Of a stretch of DNA of 64,000 nucleotides, positions 37,065 through 46,704 are shown one piece after another (the first letter of the stretch is position 1; each line of letters begins with the position of its first letter). A program made the translations under genes and the position numbers. The stretch is taken from assembly GCF_024730565.1 (NCBI RefSeq), contig NZ_CP077725.1, forward strand, positions 3,552,501-3,616,500. The letters are read 5' to 3'. Below the pieces are notes generated by a model, which saw only the letters and a list, made by a program, of their open reading frames with translations, was not told the origin of the DNA and made no database searches. This stretch comes from Clostridium sp. CM027. Lineage in GTDB: Bacteria > Bacillota > Clostridia > Clostridiales > Clostridiaceae.

Positions 37065-37245
37065 AAAAGTATATATTACGTATAATGCATTTAAGCGAGC
37101 TTTAGAACTTCTTGTTTTATTTTTAATTAAGATGCGTTAAGAAAAACATATGTTTGAGCGACAGCGAGTTTATGTTTTTAAGCAGATTAACTAAAAATAA
37201 AATTAGTAGTTCTTAGCGAAGTGAACGCATTAATAGTAATATATA
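37065..37245. repeat. Large imperfect palindrome between convergent genes
   Basis: Arms such as GCGTTAAGAAAAACATA and TATGTTTTTAAGCAGATTAA, plus outer arms (TATATTACGTATAATGCATT and AACGCATTAATAGTAATATA), form a stem-loop of about 180 bases with bulges. Its sequence differs from the palindromes at 20-26 kb. No coding potential is seen. Confidence 0.7.
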
Positions 37246-37250
37246 CTTGT

Positions 37251-37592
37251 TTATTTTTTATTTGAAAATATTTTTTTTATAATAGTTAAAATATCTACTA
37301 TATATACTAAATATTTTTCAAAATATTCTGTTGTACCAATGGCAGAGGCAGTTGTTTTAACTACTACTTCAGTAACATCTTTTATGTTGTCTGTTACCTC
37401 ATATAAGTTTTTAAATGTTTTTGGTAAAACAGACAATATTTCATCTATATTATCTTCATTTTTTTCGATAATTGAGTTTACACTTGATATAGTTTTAATA
37501 AGTTTTAATAACCCTATTATAAGTATAATTAAAATGACTACACCAAGAAAAAGCAATAAGCCTTGTCCTAATTTAAAAAAGTTTATATACAT
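37251..37592 (-). CDS. DUF948-like membrane-anchored protein
   Basis: The protein of about 113 residues has one N-terminal membrane helix (GLLLFLGVVILIILIIGLL) and a long amphipathic helix with the NIKDVTEVVVKTTASAIG pattern typical of DUF948. The ATG at 37592 follows AGTGGTG; a GTG at 37604 is an alternative. It follows the YtxH gene by 30 bases, a frequent pairing in Firmicutes with an unclear, cell-envelope or stress-related role. Confidence 0.75.
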   Translation of the reverse strand: MYINFFKLGQGLLLFLGVVILIILIIGLLKLIKTISSVNSIIEKNEDNIDEILSVLPKTFKNLYEVTDNIKDVTEVVVKTTASAIGTTEYFEKYLVYIVDILTIIKKIFSNKK

Positions 37593-37622
37593 TAATAACA
37601 CCACTATTCTATAAAATTTTGA

Positions 37623-38099
37623 TTATTTTTTAGTTTCATTTTCAACTATAACAGGTTGTCCTACAACGGTATCTAAATCTTCATTGTCAGTTATAGTCAT
37701 ATCATCTTTTGTTTCAGAAATTACTTTTGAAGTCTTTTTTTCATTTAAATATTGAGAAACTTTAAATTTAGCATCTGTTACACTATCTTTGGCATCTGAG
37801 ACTTTACTGTTAAGAGATTCTTTAAGGTCAGCACTTTTTTGTTTAATTTTAATTTTAGCATCTGTTACACTATCTTTAGCATCAGAGACTTTATTATTAA
37901 TAGTTCTCGTAAGCTCTTTTGATGAACGAGCAATATCTTCTCTAGTTTCTTTTCCGGATTTTGGCGAAAAAAGTAAACCACCTAATAAACCACTAAGACT
38001 TCCAGCTGCGGTACCAATAAGTATTTTTTTTGCAGCTTTAATTCTTAATTTTCTTTCTTTTTCTTTTTTTTGTTTTTTATACCAATTTGAAAATATCAT
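37623..38099 (-). CDS. YtxH domain-containing protein with internal repeats
   Basis: The start at 38099 (MIFSNWYKKQ) is supported by GAGGGGGA eight bases upstream. The 158-residue protein has a basic N-terminus and a glycine-rich YtxH membrane segment (GTAAGSLSGLLGGLLFSPKS), then a helical tail. The tail contains KVSDAKDSVTDAK twice, 29 residues apart, with nearly identical DNA (37767-37806 and 37855-37894). It is a probable stress or envelope protein. Followed by DUF948. Confidence 0.85.
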   Translation of the reverse strand: MIFSNWYKKQKKEKERKLRIKAAKKILIGTAAGSLSGLLGGLLFSPKSGKETREDIARSSKELTRTINNKVSDAKDSVTDAKIKIKQKSADLKESLNSKVSDAKDSVTDAKFKVSQYLNEKKTSKVISETKDDMTITDNEDLDTVVGQPVIVENETKK

Positions 38100-38217
38100 A
38101 AATGTTTCCCCCTCTAAATATAAAAACATTATATGGTTGTATATTATACAATATGTAGACTTTTGTCAATACATATAGGAAATGTAAAAAAATATACTGA
38201 CAAGTACAAATTAAAAC

Positions 38218-38262
38218 AAAAAGATTAGGACTTAGTTTTACACTAGGTCCTAATCTTTTTTG
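38218..38262. terminator. Terminator after the Na/Pi cotransporter gene
   Basis: AAAAGATTAGGACTTAGT pairs with ACTAGGTCCTAATCTTTT around a short loop, with T runs on both strands. Confidence 0.85.
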
Positions 38263-38273
38263 TTTTCATATGA

Positions 38274-39881
38274 TTAATTAGAGCTTACAACCATTTGTGC
38301 AATATTATTTGAATGGTCTCCAACTCTTTCAAGATTGGTTAATAGTTCTAGATACACAGAGCTACCAGCAGGAGTGCATTCAAGGCGACTTAACCTAGAT
38401 ATATGCTCCTTTTTAAGCTGTCTTTCCATGGTATCTATCTTTTTTTCTACGTTCATTGCTTTGCGAGCAGATTCTAAGTCGGAATTTTCTAAAGCGGCTA
38501 TTGCGTTATCAACACAGTATTTTACAGTTTCAAACATATATGTAACATCAGATAGTGATTTTTCTGAAAAAATGAGTTTATTAACCATTCTGCTTTTAGC
38601 AAGCTCACCTAAGTTGTCAGCATGATCTCCAATTCTCTCTATATCATTTACAACATTGTAAAGAGAAGTAATAATTTCAGATTGATGTTCGGATAGAGAT
38701 GTGTTTGAAAGCGACACCATATAACTAGTTATTTCTCTCTCAAGATAGTTAATTGTAACCTCATGATCAATAACTGAGTTCATCATTTTTTCATCACAAT
38801 TAAGGAAAGATTGCATCGCATTAGAAAGATTTACCGAGGCTAATTGACCCATTCTAGTAACTTCCTTAATAAGTTGTCCAACTGCGATAGAAGGAGTTTC
38901 CAGTAGTCTTCGATCTAAGTATTCGAGTACTAGAGCAGATGATTTTTCATCCTCACCAGGTACTAATTTATTAACAATTTTAACTAAAGCATTTATAAAC
39001 CAAACTTGTATAAACACATTTGATACATTAAATAATGTGTGAGCATTTGCAATTTGTCTTTGAACATCTCCACCAAACATCGGAACAATTTTTAATACTA
39101 ACTTGAAAGCTACCATAAATATTAATGTGCCTGTAAAGTTAAAAATCAAATGTAACAGTGCAGCTCTTTTAGCATTTTTAGTTGTGCCTATACTTGCAAG
39201 TAGTGCAGTAGCACAGGTTCCAATATTATCCCCGAAAAGTATCGGAAGTGCAACAGCAAGCGTTATACTACTATTTGAAGCAAGTGCCATTAATATTCCA
39301 ATAGTAGCACTACTACTTTGAATTGTTGCTGTCATACAAAGACCAACAATAACTCCCATGAACGGGTGCTTTCCTAAAACTAAAATAAGATTCTTGAAGC
39401 TATCTAGTTCACTTAAAGGACTCATAGCAGTTTCCATCATTGACATACCAACAAATAATATACCGAAACCCAAAACAATCTCGCCAATGTCTTTAGTTTT
39501 CTTATTCTTGCAAAATAAAACTAAAGCAGCACCTATTGCAAGAACAAAGGGTGCGACATCTGTAAGTTTAAAGGCTATAAGTTGAGCAGTCATTGTAGTA
39601 CCAACATTTGCTCCCATAATAACCCCAGCAGCTTGGAATAAATTCATAAGCCCTGCATTTACAAAACCTATAGTCATTACTGTAGTAGCACTACTGCTTT
39701 GAATAATTGCAGTGACACCTGCACCAACGAGTACAGCGAAAAACCTATTGCTAGTTAGAACCTCTAGCATTTTTTTTAGCTTTTCGCCAGCAGCCTTCTG
39801 GAGACCATCGCCCATTAGCTTCATTCCGTATACAAATAGTCCTAAACCACCTAAAAGTTGAAAAATCATTTTATAATCCAT
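38274..39881 (-). CDS. Na+/phosphate cotransporter (NptA/PhoU-like fusion)
   Basis: The 535-residue protein has an N-terminal membrane domain with duplicated Na/Pi signatures (TAIIQSSSATTVMTIGFVNA and TATIQSSSATIGILMALAS). The C-terminal cytosolic part is PhoU-like (IERIGDHADNLGELAKS and LERVGDHSNNIAQ). It imports phosphate with sodium or exports it, as proposed for YjbB. Monocistronic. Confidence 0.93.
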   Translation of the reverse strand: MDYKMIFQLLGGLGLFVYGMKLMGDGLQKAAGEKLKKMLEVLTSNRFFAVLVGAGVTAIIQSSSATTVMTIGFVNAGLMNLFQAAGVIMGANVGTTMTAQLIAFKLTDVAPFVLAIGAALVLFCKNKKTKDIGEIVLGFGILFVGMSMMETAMSPLSELDSFKNLILVLGKHPFMGVIVGLCMTATIQSSSATIGILMALASNSSITLAVALPILFGDNIGTCATALLASIGTTKNAKRAALLHLIFNFTGTLIFMVAFKLVLKIVPMFGGDVQRQIANAHTLFNVSNVFIQVWFINALVKIVNKLVPGEDEKSSALVLEYLDRRLLETPSIAVGQLIKEVTRMGQLASVNLSNAMQSFLNCDEKMMNSVIDHEVTINYLEREITSYMVSLSNTSLSEHQSEIITSLYNVVNDIERIGDHADNLGELAKSRMVNKLIFSEKSLSDVTYMFETVKYCVDNAIAALENSDLESARKAMNVEKKIDTMERQLKKEHISRLSRLECTPAGSSVYLELLTNLERVGDHSNNIAQMVVSSN

Positions 39882-40029
39882 ATTTTAATAACACTCCTCT
39901 AAATAGAATATTCCGATGAAATTTTATCACAACAATGTTAAGTTAGTGTTAAGTTTCGATAATTTATGTTAATTTTAAAAAAAAAATGTACATTATTTCA
40001 ACAAATATTGCGAAATATTAAAGAAAGGT

Positions 40030-40563
40030 CTATAAGATTCTTCTTTTTGTTAAAATTTCAATTAGTATTAATGCAAAAGCTCCTCCAATGAGCGCAGTTA
40101 TAAGCTGAGGTGACCCCATAGTAATAACTAGTTTATTAACTATTTTTGGAGGCATATTTAGATTGAATAAGGGAATAAGTTTTGATGCGGAAATTGATAG
40201 AAATATGTATTTTATAAAAGCCCCAGTTATAACTCCTAAATGTTCACCATATTTTCCACGTTTATTTAAAATTACAAAACTAAGAACAAATATTATGTTA
40301 CCAATGATTATAAAGGGGAGGAAGGGTCCTAAAACGCTGGCAAGTTGTCCAGTTAACCAGGCGAGTAGCGGAGTTAAAGAAGCTACTAATACTCCGTAAC
40401 CACCTCCACAAATTGCAGCTGTAAGTATAAGGATAGCATTAACAGCTGGTCCAACAAAAAATTGGCTTATTCCAGGTAAAGTCTTTCCTACTACTTGAAA
40501 AACTATAGCTAGAGCAAGAAAAAGACTTGCTTTTACCAGGTTAGTAACATTTCTATTTTTCAT
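40030..40563 (-). CDS. ECF transporter S component, substrate unknown
   Basis: The protein of about 177 residues has five to six membrane segments and ECF S-component features (LFLALAIVFQVVGK, GPAVNAILILTAAICGGGYG). The ATG at 40563 follows TAGGAGTG; a GTG three codons earlier is less likely. No EcfA or EcfT genes are present here, so it would use a shared module elsewhere. No riboswitch is visible upstream; a small hairpin (TGCTGATA...TATCAGCA, 40620-40643) lies in the promoter region. Confidence 0.8.
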   Translation of the reverse strand: MKNRNVTNLVKASLFLALAIVFQVVGKTLPGISQFFVGPAVNAILILTAAICGGGYGVLVASLTPLLAWLTGQLASVLGPFLPFIIIGNIIFVLSFVILNKRGKYGEHLGVITGAFIKYIFLSISASKLIPLFNLNMPPKIVNKLVITMGSPQLITALIGGAFALILIEILTKRRIL

Positions 40564-40723
40564 TTTATTCACTCCTAAATAGTTTTTTAAATACTAATTA
40601 TACCATAATAATAGACAAATGCTGATATTATATGGTATCAGCAATAAGTGCATACTAATAGAAGCAGTGGAGAATACATATTTGGTAAATAATAACAAAG
40701 AACAGTGAGAAAATATTAATGCT

Positions 40724-40737
40724 GTAACATTTGTTAC
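40724..40737. promoter_or_regulatory. CRP/FNR-like operator upstream of hcp
   Basis: GTAAC-ATTT-GTTAC is a perfect inverted repeat with a four-base centre, about 210 bases before hcp. This symmetry is typical of CRP/FNR-type regulators such as HcpR, which control hybrid-cluster protein genes in anaerobes; assignment to HcpR is inference. The rest of the gap 40573-40944 is AT-rich. Confidence 0.5.
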
Positions 40738-40944
40738 CGACTTTCAATCTGTGCGCAACTATAATAAAGGTAGTTCAACAATAAAGGACAGATTACTTAT
40801 GTTGATGTTAATTATTCAAAATACTAAATTTTTATATGGAAGATAATTAGTGCATTCAAATAAATACCAAGTTAATATGAGGCTATTTATTTGAAAGCGG
40901 CATTATAAAATTATTATCTATCCAAAAAACAGGAGGAATTTACA

Positions 40945-42588
40945 ATGAGTATGTTTTGTTATCAATGTCAAGAAACTTCAAAGGGCACAGGATGCACATC
41001 ACGAGGAGTTTGTGGTAAAACAGAGGATTTAGCTAATATGCAGGATTTATTAATATATGTTTTAAAAGGAATATCAATTTATAGCACAAGAGCAAGGGAA
41101 CTAGGGGTAGAAAATCAAGAAGTAAATAAATTTGTAGTAAATGGATTATTCATGACTATAACAAATGCAAATTTTGATAAAGTTAGATTTATAGAAACAA
41201 TAACAAAAGCATTAGAATTACGTGAAATAATTAAGGCAGAACTCGTAAATGCTGGTGGAGTAATAGATGGTAAAATACCAGAATGTGCAATATGGACAGG
41301 TACTTCTGAAGAATTTGAGAGCAAATCTATGAATGTAGGAGTTCTTAAAACAGAAAATGAAGATGTAAGATCTTTAAGAGAACTTGTAACTTATGGTATC
41401 AAAGGAATGGCAGCTTATGCTGATCATGCATATAACTTAGGGTATGAAAACAATGACCTGCATGCATTTATGCAAAAAGGACTTGCACAAACTACTAATG
41501 ATAACTTATCTGTTGATGAATTAGTTGCATTGGTACTTGAGTGTGGTAAATATGGAGTAGATGCTATGGCACTACTTGATGGAGCTAATACAACTACCTA
41601 CGGAAATCCAGAAATTACAAAGGTTAATATAGGAACCCGTAATAACCCAGGAATATTAATTAGTGGACATGATTTAAAGGATATGGAAGAATTGTTAAAA
41701 CAAACAGAAGGTACAGGAGTAGATGTATATACTCATAGTGAAATGTTACCAGCAAACTACTATCCAGCTTTTAAAAAATATGATCAACTTGTAGGTAACT
41801 ACGGAAATGCGTGGTGGAAACAAAATTCAGAGTTTGAAAGCTTTAATGGACCAATACTAATGACAACAAACTGTATTACTCCTCCAAAGGATTCTTATAA
41901 AGAGCGAGTTTATACTACTGGAGCATCTGGATTTCCTTCCATGAACCATATAGCTGATAGGAAAGATGGAACTGCAAAAGATTTTTCAGCTATAATTGAG
42001 CATGCAAAAAAATGTAGTGCACCAATTGAAATTGAAAGAGGAGAAATAGTTGGAGGATTTGCTCACAATCAAGTAATAGCATTAGCTGATAAAGTTGTAG
42101 AAGCTGTTAAAACAGGAGCAATTAAAAGATTCTTTGTAATGGCTGGTTGTGATGGAAGAATGAAAGGCCGCGAATACTATACTGATTTTGCAAAAGAATT
42201 ACCAACAGATACAGTTATTTTAACTGCGGGTTGTGCAAAATACAGATACAATAAATTAGAACTTGGAGATATTGGTGGAATTCCTAGAGTCCTAGATGCA
42301 GGACAATGTAATGATTCATATTCATTAGTTGTTATTGCAATGAAGCTACAAGAAGTATTTGGACTCGATGATATCAATGAATTACCAATAACATATAATA
42401 TTGCATGGTATGAGCAAAAAGCTGTAATAGTGTTATTAGCATTACTTCACCTAGGCGTTAAAAATATTCACTTAGGACCAACATTACCAGCATTTTTATC
42501 CCCAAATGTTGTCAATGTATTAGTAGAGAACTTTGGAATAGCTGGAATTTCTAGCGTAGAAGAAGATATAAAAATGTTTATGGCTTAA
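40945..42588 (+). CDS. hcp: Hybrid-cluster protein (hydroxylamine reductase)
   Basis: The 547-residue protein has the N-terminal cysteine motif [21 protein letters not shown] that binds a cubane cluster. Later residues supply the hybrid Fe-S-O cluster ([30 protein letters not shown]). It acts on hydroxylamine in vitro and, more likely in vivo, on nitric oxide. The ATG is preceded by AGGAGGAATT. A likely nitrosative-stress gene, standing alone. Confidence 0.96.
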   Translation: MSMFCYQCQETSKGTGCTSRGVCGKTEDLANMQDLLIYVLKGISIYSTRARELGVENQEVNKFVVNGLFMTITNANFDKVRFIETITKALELREIIKAELVNAGGVIDGKIPECAIWTGTSEEFESKSMNVGVLKTENEDVRSLRELVTYGIKGMAAYADHAYNLGYENNDLHAFMQKGLAQTTNDNLSVDELVALVLECGKYGVDAMALLDGANTTTYGNPEITKVNIGTRNNPGILISGHDLKDMEELLKQTEGTGVDVYTHSEMLPANYYPAFKKYDQLVGNYGNAWWKQNSEFESFNGPILMTTNCITPPKDSYKERVYTTGASGFPSMNHIADRKDGTAKDFSAIIEHAKKCSAPIEIERGEIVGGFAHNQVIALADKVVEAVKTGAIKRFFVMAGCDGRMKGREYYTDFAKELPTDTVILTAGCAKYRYNKLELGDIGGIPRVLDAGQCNDSYSLVVIAMKLQEVFGLDDINELPITYNIAWYEQKAVIVLLALLHLGVKNIHLGPTLPAFLSPNVVNVLVENFGIAGISSVEEDIKMFMA

Positions 42589-42596
42589 GAAGTTGA

Positions 42597-42630
42597 ACAA
42601 GCATCCTAAAAAGGGTGCTTGTACTTATTT
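42597..42630 (+). terminator. Terminator after hcp
   Basis: ACAAGCATCCT pairs with AGGGTGCTTGT around AAAA, followed by a T-rich stretch. Confidence 0.75.
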
Positions 42631-42635
42631 AATGA

Positions 42636-42710
42636 CATTTCAGAAGGAAAGTCTCCAATTTCTATAAGTGGGAGTATATGTGCAGCGATCCAGGAGATGA
42701 TTTAATTACA
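42636..42710 (+). repeat. Dispersed two-hairpin repeat, copy A
   Basis: AATGACATTTCAGAAGGAAA begins the element, then CTATAAGTGGGAGTATATG and the tail CAGGAGATGATTTAATTA. The reverse complement of the element at 55845 is closely similar at both ends. It lies between hcp and glcT. The following 177 bases before glcT are AT-rich. Confidence 0.65.
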
Positions 42711-42887
42711 TTGCATAATAAGTTTACATTAATTTAATAGTTAAAAGCAAAATAATAATGATTAATCTTTAAATTAAGTGAAATTCGACAATTTAAGTGG
42801 CTATATTTAAATTCTCGAGAATATATTTTAAAAAACCCTTGAATAATTCCAAAATGTATTTTAAACTATAGAAGAGGTAATTTTAAC

Positions 42888-43724
42888 ATGAATATTGATT
42901 ATAAGGTATTAAAATCTCTTAGTAGTAATGTTGTTGTTTCAGAGAAAGACGATAATGTCTATGTTCTTTTTGGTAAAGGAATAGGATTTGGTAAAAAACC
43001 TGGTGAACTTATAGCTAAAGGGAGTGCCATAGACCAGAAATTTATTAAAATAGATGATAGTGAAAAAGCTAACTATGTGGAAATCATTCAAAATGTAGAA
43101 GGTAAAATATTGGCAGTAGCAGAAGAAATAATTTCTTTTGCGGAAGATAGGTTACAAGAAAAATTAAATTCACATATACATGTTGGTCTAAGCGACCATA
43201 TTAGTTTTGCAATTAAAAGAATGGAACTTGGAATTAATATAGTTAATCCATTTCTAAATGAAATACAAACATTATACCCTAATGAATATAGCATAGCAGA
43301 AAAAGGAACAAAATTTATCAAAGAAAAATTAAATGTGGCTTTGCCAGAAAGTGAAATCGGTTTTATTACTCTTCATATATATTCTGCAAGAGTTAACGAG
43401 GAAGTGTCTCAAAGCCTTAAGTATACTAGAATCGTTAAAGAAGTAATGGAATATATCCAAGAGTTACTTGGAATAAAAACTAGTGAAAAATCAATGGAAT
43501 ATGGGAGATTAGTTTCTCATTTAAGGTATGCTTTAGATAGAATAGATAATGATAAGGTTCTAAAAAATGTAATGCTGGGATCTGTTAAAGCTCAGATGAG
43601 CGAAGACTTTGAAATTTCTAAGAAAGTATGTGAATTTATATCAGAAAAACTTTCAAAAGAAGTTTGTGAAGATGAAGCTTCATATATTTGTATGCATGTA
43701 CATAGATTAAAGCAATCAAATTAA
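42888..43724 (+). CDS. glcT: BglG-family antiterminator, GlcT-like
   Basis: The 278-residue protein has an N-terminal RNA-binding CAT domain (about 1-58) and two PRD domains with conserved histidines (HVGLSDHISFAI, HIYSAR, HLRYALDRI, HVHRLK). It binds RAT hairpins and prevents termination when dephosphorylated by the PTS. The ATG is preceded by AGAGGTAAT. Both RAT sites in this window match GlcT targets, one directly after this gene, which supports the GlcT rather than LicT/SacT assignment. Confidence 0.92.
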   Translation: MNIDYKVLKSLSSNVVVSEKDDNVYVLFGKGIGFGKKPGELIAKGSAIDQKFIKIDDSEKANYVEIIQNVEGKILAVAEEIISFAEDRLQEKLNSHIHVGLSDHISFAIKRMELGINIVNPFLNEIQTLYPNEYSIAEKGTKFIKEKLNVALPESEIGFITLHIYSARVNEEVSQSLKYTRIVKEVMEYIQELLGIKTSEKSMEYGRLVSHLRYALDRIDNDKVLKNVMLGSVKAQMSEDFEISKKVCEFISEKLSKEVCEDEASYICMHVHRLKQSN

Positions 43725-43748
43725 AAAACAAAGTTTATAATGTTAGGT

Positions 43749-43774
43749 GTGTTACTGATTAGATCAGGCATGAG
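43749..43774 (+). promoter_or_regulatory. GlcT-type RAT site upstream of crr-ptsH-ptsI
   Basis: A 26-base site begins GTGTTACTGATT and ends GATCAGGCATGAG, matching the ptsG leader site at 23 positions. Its end overlaps the next terminator. It starts 25 bases after the glcT stop codon. Confidence 0.88.
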
Positions 43775-43819
43775 CCATATAAAATGCTAATGAGCATCTT
43801 ATTAGTTTATGTCTTTTTT
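43768..43819 (+). terminator. Conditional terminator in the crr leader
   Basis: CTAATGAG pairs with CTTATTAG, extended imperfectly by GGCAT/ATGTC, followed by TTTTTTT. The RAT site overlaps its 5' side. A second perfect hairpin (ACTAAAGTAG/CTACTTTAGT, 43850-43875) lies further along the 200-base leader. Confidence 0.75.
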
Positions 43820-44028
43820 TAGAACGTTTTAAAAAGAATGTATAAAGATACTAAAGTAGATAAAGCTACTTTAGTGGATTTTAAAATGTATTTGAAATTC
43901 GAAAGATTGCATAAACTAATGTTTATATAATTATTTAAGATTTAAAGTGAAATCTCATAATAAAGAAATTTTAGGTGGATAATAATTAATAATTGAATCT
44001 ACCTTAGAGAAAGGCGAGGATGATAAAA

Positions 44029-44520
44029 ATGTTTAGTTTTTTAAAAAAGAGCAAAGAAGGAAAGAGTATGATTTTAAAATCTCCAGTTGTGGGAAGATGT
44101 TTTGACATATCAGAAATACCTGATGAAGTTTTTTCATCTAAAATGTTAGGTAATGGGATAGGATTTGAATCTACAGAAGGAGTATTATATTCACCAGTTG
44201 ATGGTGAAATTCTTCAAGTATTCCCTACAAAACATGCCTTAATTTTAAAGAGCAAAGAAGGTATAGAGATACTACTTCACATAGGTATTGATACTGTAGA
44301 GATGAAGGGTGAGGGCTTCGAAGCTTTTGCGCAAAAGGGACAACAAGTTAAGGCTGGAGATAAATTATTAACTTTTAATAATGAATTAATAAAAGCTAAA
44401 GCTAAAACTAATTTAAGTGTTCTAGTTCTTACAGATAATGAAATAATGGAATCTGTAGAATTTAAGTTAGGGACTGTAGATAAAAATGATGAAGTTATAA
44501 CAATAAAAATAAAAAAATAG
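44029..44520 (+). CDS. crr: PTS glucose-specific EIIA (Crr-like)
   Basis: The 163-residue protein is a stand-alone EIIAGlc. The phosphorylated histidine lies in ILLHIGIDTVEMKG (His84 from this start). It takes phosphate from HPr and gives it to EIIB, probably that of PtsG at 6672. The ATG at 44029 is preferred because GCGAGGA lies eight bases upstream; the in-frame ATG at 44020 abuts it. First gene of a PTS operon. Confidence 0.93.
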   Translation: MFSFLKKSKEGKSMILKSPVVGRCFDISEIPDEVFSSKMLGNGIGFESTEGVLYSPVDGEILQVFPTKHALILKSKEGIEILLHIGIDTVEMKGEGFEAFAQKGQQVKAGDKLLTFNNELIKAKAKTNLSVLVLTDNEIMESVEFKLGTVDKNDEVITIKIKK

Positions 44521-44532
44521 GGAGCGTATATT

Positions 44533-44796
44533 ATGATGGAAAAAAAAGCAATAGTTAAAAGTGAAAGTGGAATACATGCAAGGCCGGCATTATCAGTAGT
44601 TAAAGAGGCTTCTAAGTTTAAATCAGAAGTTCTTATAGTAAAAGAGGGCAATGAGTATAATGCAAAAAGTATAGTAGCTATAATGTGTATGGCAGCTGTT
44701 AAAGATGATGAAATAACAATAAAAACTACTGGTGATGATGAAGAAGCCGCTGCGGTAGCTATGGTAAAACTTATAGAAGAAGGACTTGGAAAATAG
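44533..44796 (+). CDS. ptsH: Phosphocarrier protein HPr
   Basis: The 87-residue protein has His15 in SGIHARPA, phosphorylated by enzyme I, and Ser46 in AKSIVAIM, the position targeted by HPr kinase for catabolite repression. Two adjacent ATG codons are possible starts after GGGAGCG. It lies 12 bases after crr and 12 before ptsI. Confidence 0.95.
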   Translation: MMEKKAIVKSESGIHARPALSVVKEASKFKSEVLIVKEGNEYNAKSIVAIMCMAAVKDDEITIKTTGDDEEAAAVAMVKLIEEGLGK

Positions 44797-44808
44797 GGGG
44801 AATAAGCT

Positions 44809-46518
44809 ATGTTAAAGGCAATAGGTGCATCTCTTGGAATAGCTATAGGCAAAGCATTAGTTATTAGAGAAGAAGTCTTAGAGATAAAGGAAAGCAAGGT
44901 AATAGATTCAGAGGTTGAGCTAGCTAGGTTTAATGATGCCTTGCAAGAAGCAATTACTGAACTTGAAAAAATAGTTAAAAATGTAAAAGAAAAGCTAGGC
45001 AGTGAGAAGTCAGAAATATTCGAAGCACATTTATGTATGCTTGAGGATCCAGAATTCATAGGATCTATTCAAAAGAAAATAGCAAGCGATAAATTCAATG
45101 CTGAATACTCACTACAAACTGTAGCAGCACAAACAGCAGCTATTTTTGAAAATATGGATAATGAATATATGACTGAGAGAGCAGCAGACATTAGAGATGT
45201 AAGCAAAAGAGTGTTAAATGTGCTAATGGGTATAAAAGTAGCTTCTATTTCAGAAATTAAAGAAGAGTGTATAATAATAGCAAAGGATCTTACTCCGTCA
45301 GATACAGCACAAATTGATAAAGCTAAAGTTTTGGCATTTGTAACTGAAATAGGTGGGAAAACTGCACATACCTCAATTATTGCACGTTCTTTAGAGTTAC
45401 CAGCAGTCGTAGGTGCAGGTAATGGCATAAGTGAAATTAAAGATGGCGATTTAATTATTGTAGATGGAGAAGAAGGTATAGTTATAATTAATCCTGATGA
45501 AGCGACTTTAAACGATTATAAAGAACGCCGAAAAGAATTCATTGAATCTAAACATCAGCTACTTAAATATGCCACTATGAAATCTACTACAATAGATGGC
45601 AAAACAGTTGAATTAGCTGCAAATATAGGATCATCGGAAGATTTAGAATCTGTTTTGAAAAATGGTGCAGAAGCTATAGGATTATTTAGAACAGAGTTTT
45701 TATATATGTCAAAAGATGCACTTCCAACTGAGGAAGAACAATTTAAGGAATACAAGTCAGTTATTGAAAAAATGGATGGAAAACCTGTTATTATAAGAAC
45801 CTTAGATATTGGTGGAGACAAGAAATTGAATTACTTACCTATGGACGAGGAAATGAATCCATTTTTAGGATATAGAGCTATAAGACTTTGCCTTGATAGA
45901 ACAGACGTATTTACAACTCAATTAAGAGCTTTAGTAAGGGCATCTGCATATGGCAAGCTTAAAATCATGTTTCCTATGATATGCAATCTTCAAGAACTTA
46001 GAATGGCTAAAAAAATACTCGCGCAGTGTAAAAATGAACTTAAGTCAGAGGGCGTAGTATTTGATGAGAATATTGAAGTGGGTATTATGATAGAAATACC
46101 ATCAGCTGCAATAATGTCAGATGTATTAGCTAAAGAAGTAGACTTCTTTAGTATAGGTACTAATGATTTAATTCAATATACATTGGCAGTTGATAGAATG
46201 AATGAGAAAATATCATATTTATATGATTTTTATCATCCAGCTGTTTTAAGACTTATTAAAATCGTAATAGATAATGGTCACAAGGCAGGAATAAAGGTAA
46301 ACATGTGTGGTGAAATGGCAGGGGATACAAATCTTATTCCTGTACTACTTGGATTTGGATTAGATGAATTTAGTATGAGTGCCTCTTCAATATTAAGAGC
46401 ACGTAAAACTGTTACAAATTCTAGCTATGAAGAATGCATAAAGCTATCAGAACCAGTATTATCATTTGGAGATTCAGATGAAATAAAGGAATATATAAAA
46501 GCTAATATTAAGGCATAA
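44809..46518 (+). CDS. ptsI: PTS enzyme I (phosphoenolpyruvate-protein phosphotransferase)
   Basis: The 569-residue enzyme I has the phosphorylated histidine His187 in GGKTAHTSIIARS. The C-terminal PEP-binding domain has MCGEMAGD and GTNDLIQYTLAVDR. It transfers phosphate from PEP to HPr. The ATG follows GGGGGAATAAGC. Third gene of crr-ptsH-ptsI, closed by a terminator. Confidence 0.96.
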   Translation: MLKAIGASLGIAIGKALVIREEVLEIKESKVIDSEVELARFNDALQEAITELEKIVKNVKEKLGSEKSEIFEAHLCMLEDPEFIGSIQKKIASDKFNAEYSLQTVAAQTAAIFENMDNEYMTERAADIRDVSKRVLNVLMGIKVASISEIKEECIIIAKDLTPSDTAQIDKAKVLAFVTEIGGKTAHTSIIARSLELPAVVGAGNGISEIKDGDLIIVDGEEGIVIINPDEATLNDYKERRKEFIESKHQLLKYATMKSTTIDGKTVELAANIGSSEDLESVLKNGAEAIGLFRTEFLYMSKDALPTEEEQFKEYKSVIEKMDGKPVIIRTLDIGGDKKLNYLPMDEEMNPFLGYRAIRLCLDRTDVFTTQLRALVRASAYGKLKIMFPMICNLQELRMAKKILAQCKNELKSEGVVFDENIEVGIMIEIPSAAIMSDVLAKEVDFFSIGTNDLIQYTLAVDRMNEKISYLYDFYHPAVLRLIKIVIDNGHKAGIKVNMCGEMAGDTNLIPVLLGFGLDEFSMSASSILRARKTVTNSSYEECIKLSEPVLSFGDSDEIKEYIKANIKA

Positions 46519-46579
46519 GGCCTATATTAGTAAATAAGGCTTATACTAACGTATAAGTAATAAAATCAATCGTTTCACT

Positions 46580-46620
46580 AAAGCAATCTATTCTTAATAA
46601 AGGATAGGTTGCTTTTTTGC
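46580..46620 (+). terminator. Terminator after ptsI
   Basis: AAGCAATCTATTCTT pairs with AAGGATAGGTTGCTT, followed by TTTT. Confidence 0.85.
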
Positions 46621-46704
46621 ACTAAAATTCTATATAATATATTTATGTGAAAAATATTTTAAGGATGCCTTCATAAATGTCCATTATGTAAAGGATGAGA
46701 TTAG

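Noticed and set aside
37767-37894. Two near-identical 40-base direct repeats that could suggest a CRISPR or satellite array
   Set aside because: Only two units, and both lie in frame inside the YtxH coding sequence, encoding the same peptide.
44277-45059. 260-codon minus-strand open frame over crr, ptsH and ptsI
   Set aside because: It is antisense to three strongly conserved PTS genes, and its serine/isoleucine-rich composition is that of a shadow frame.
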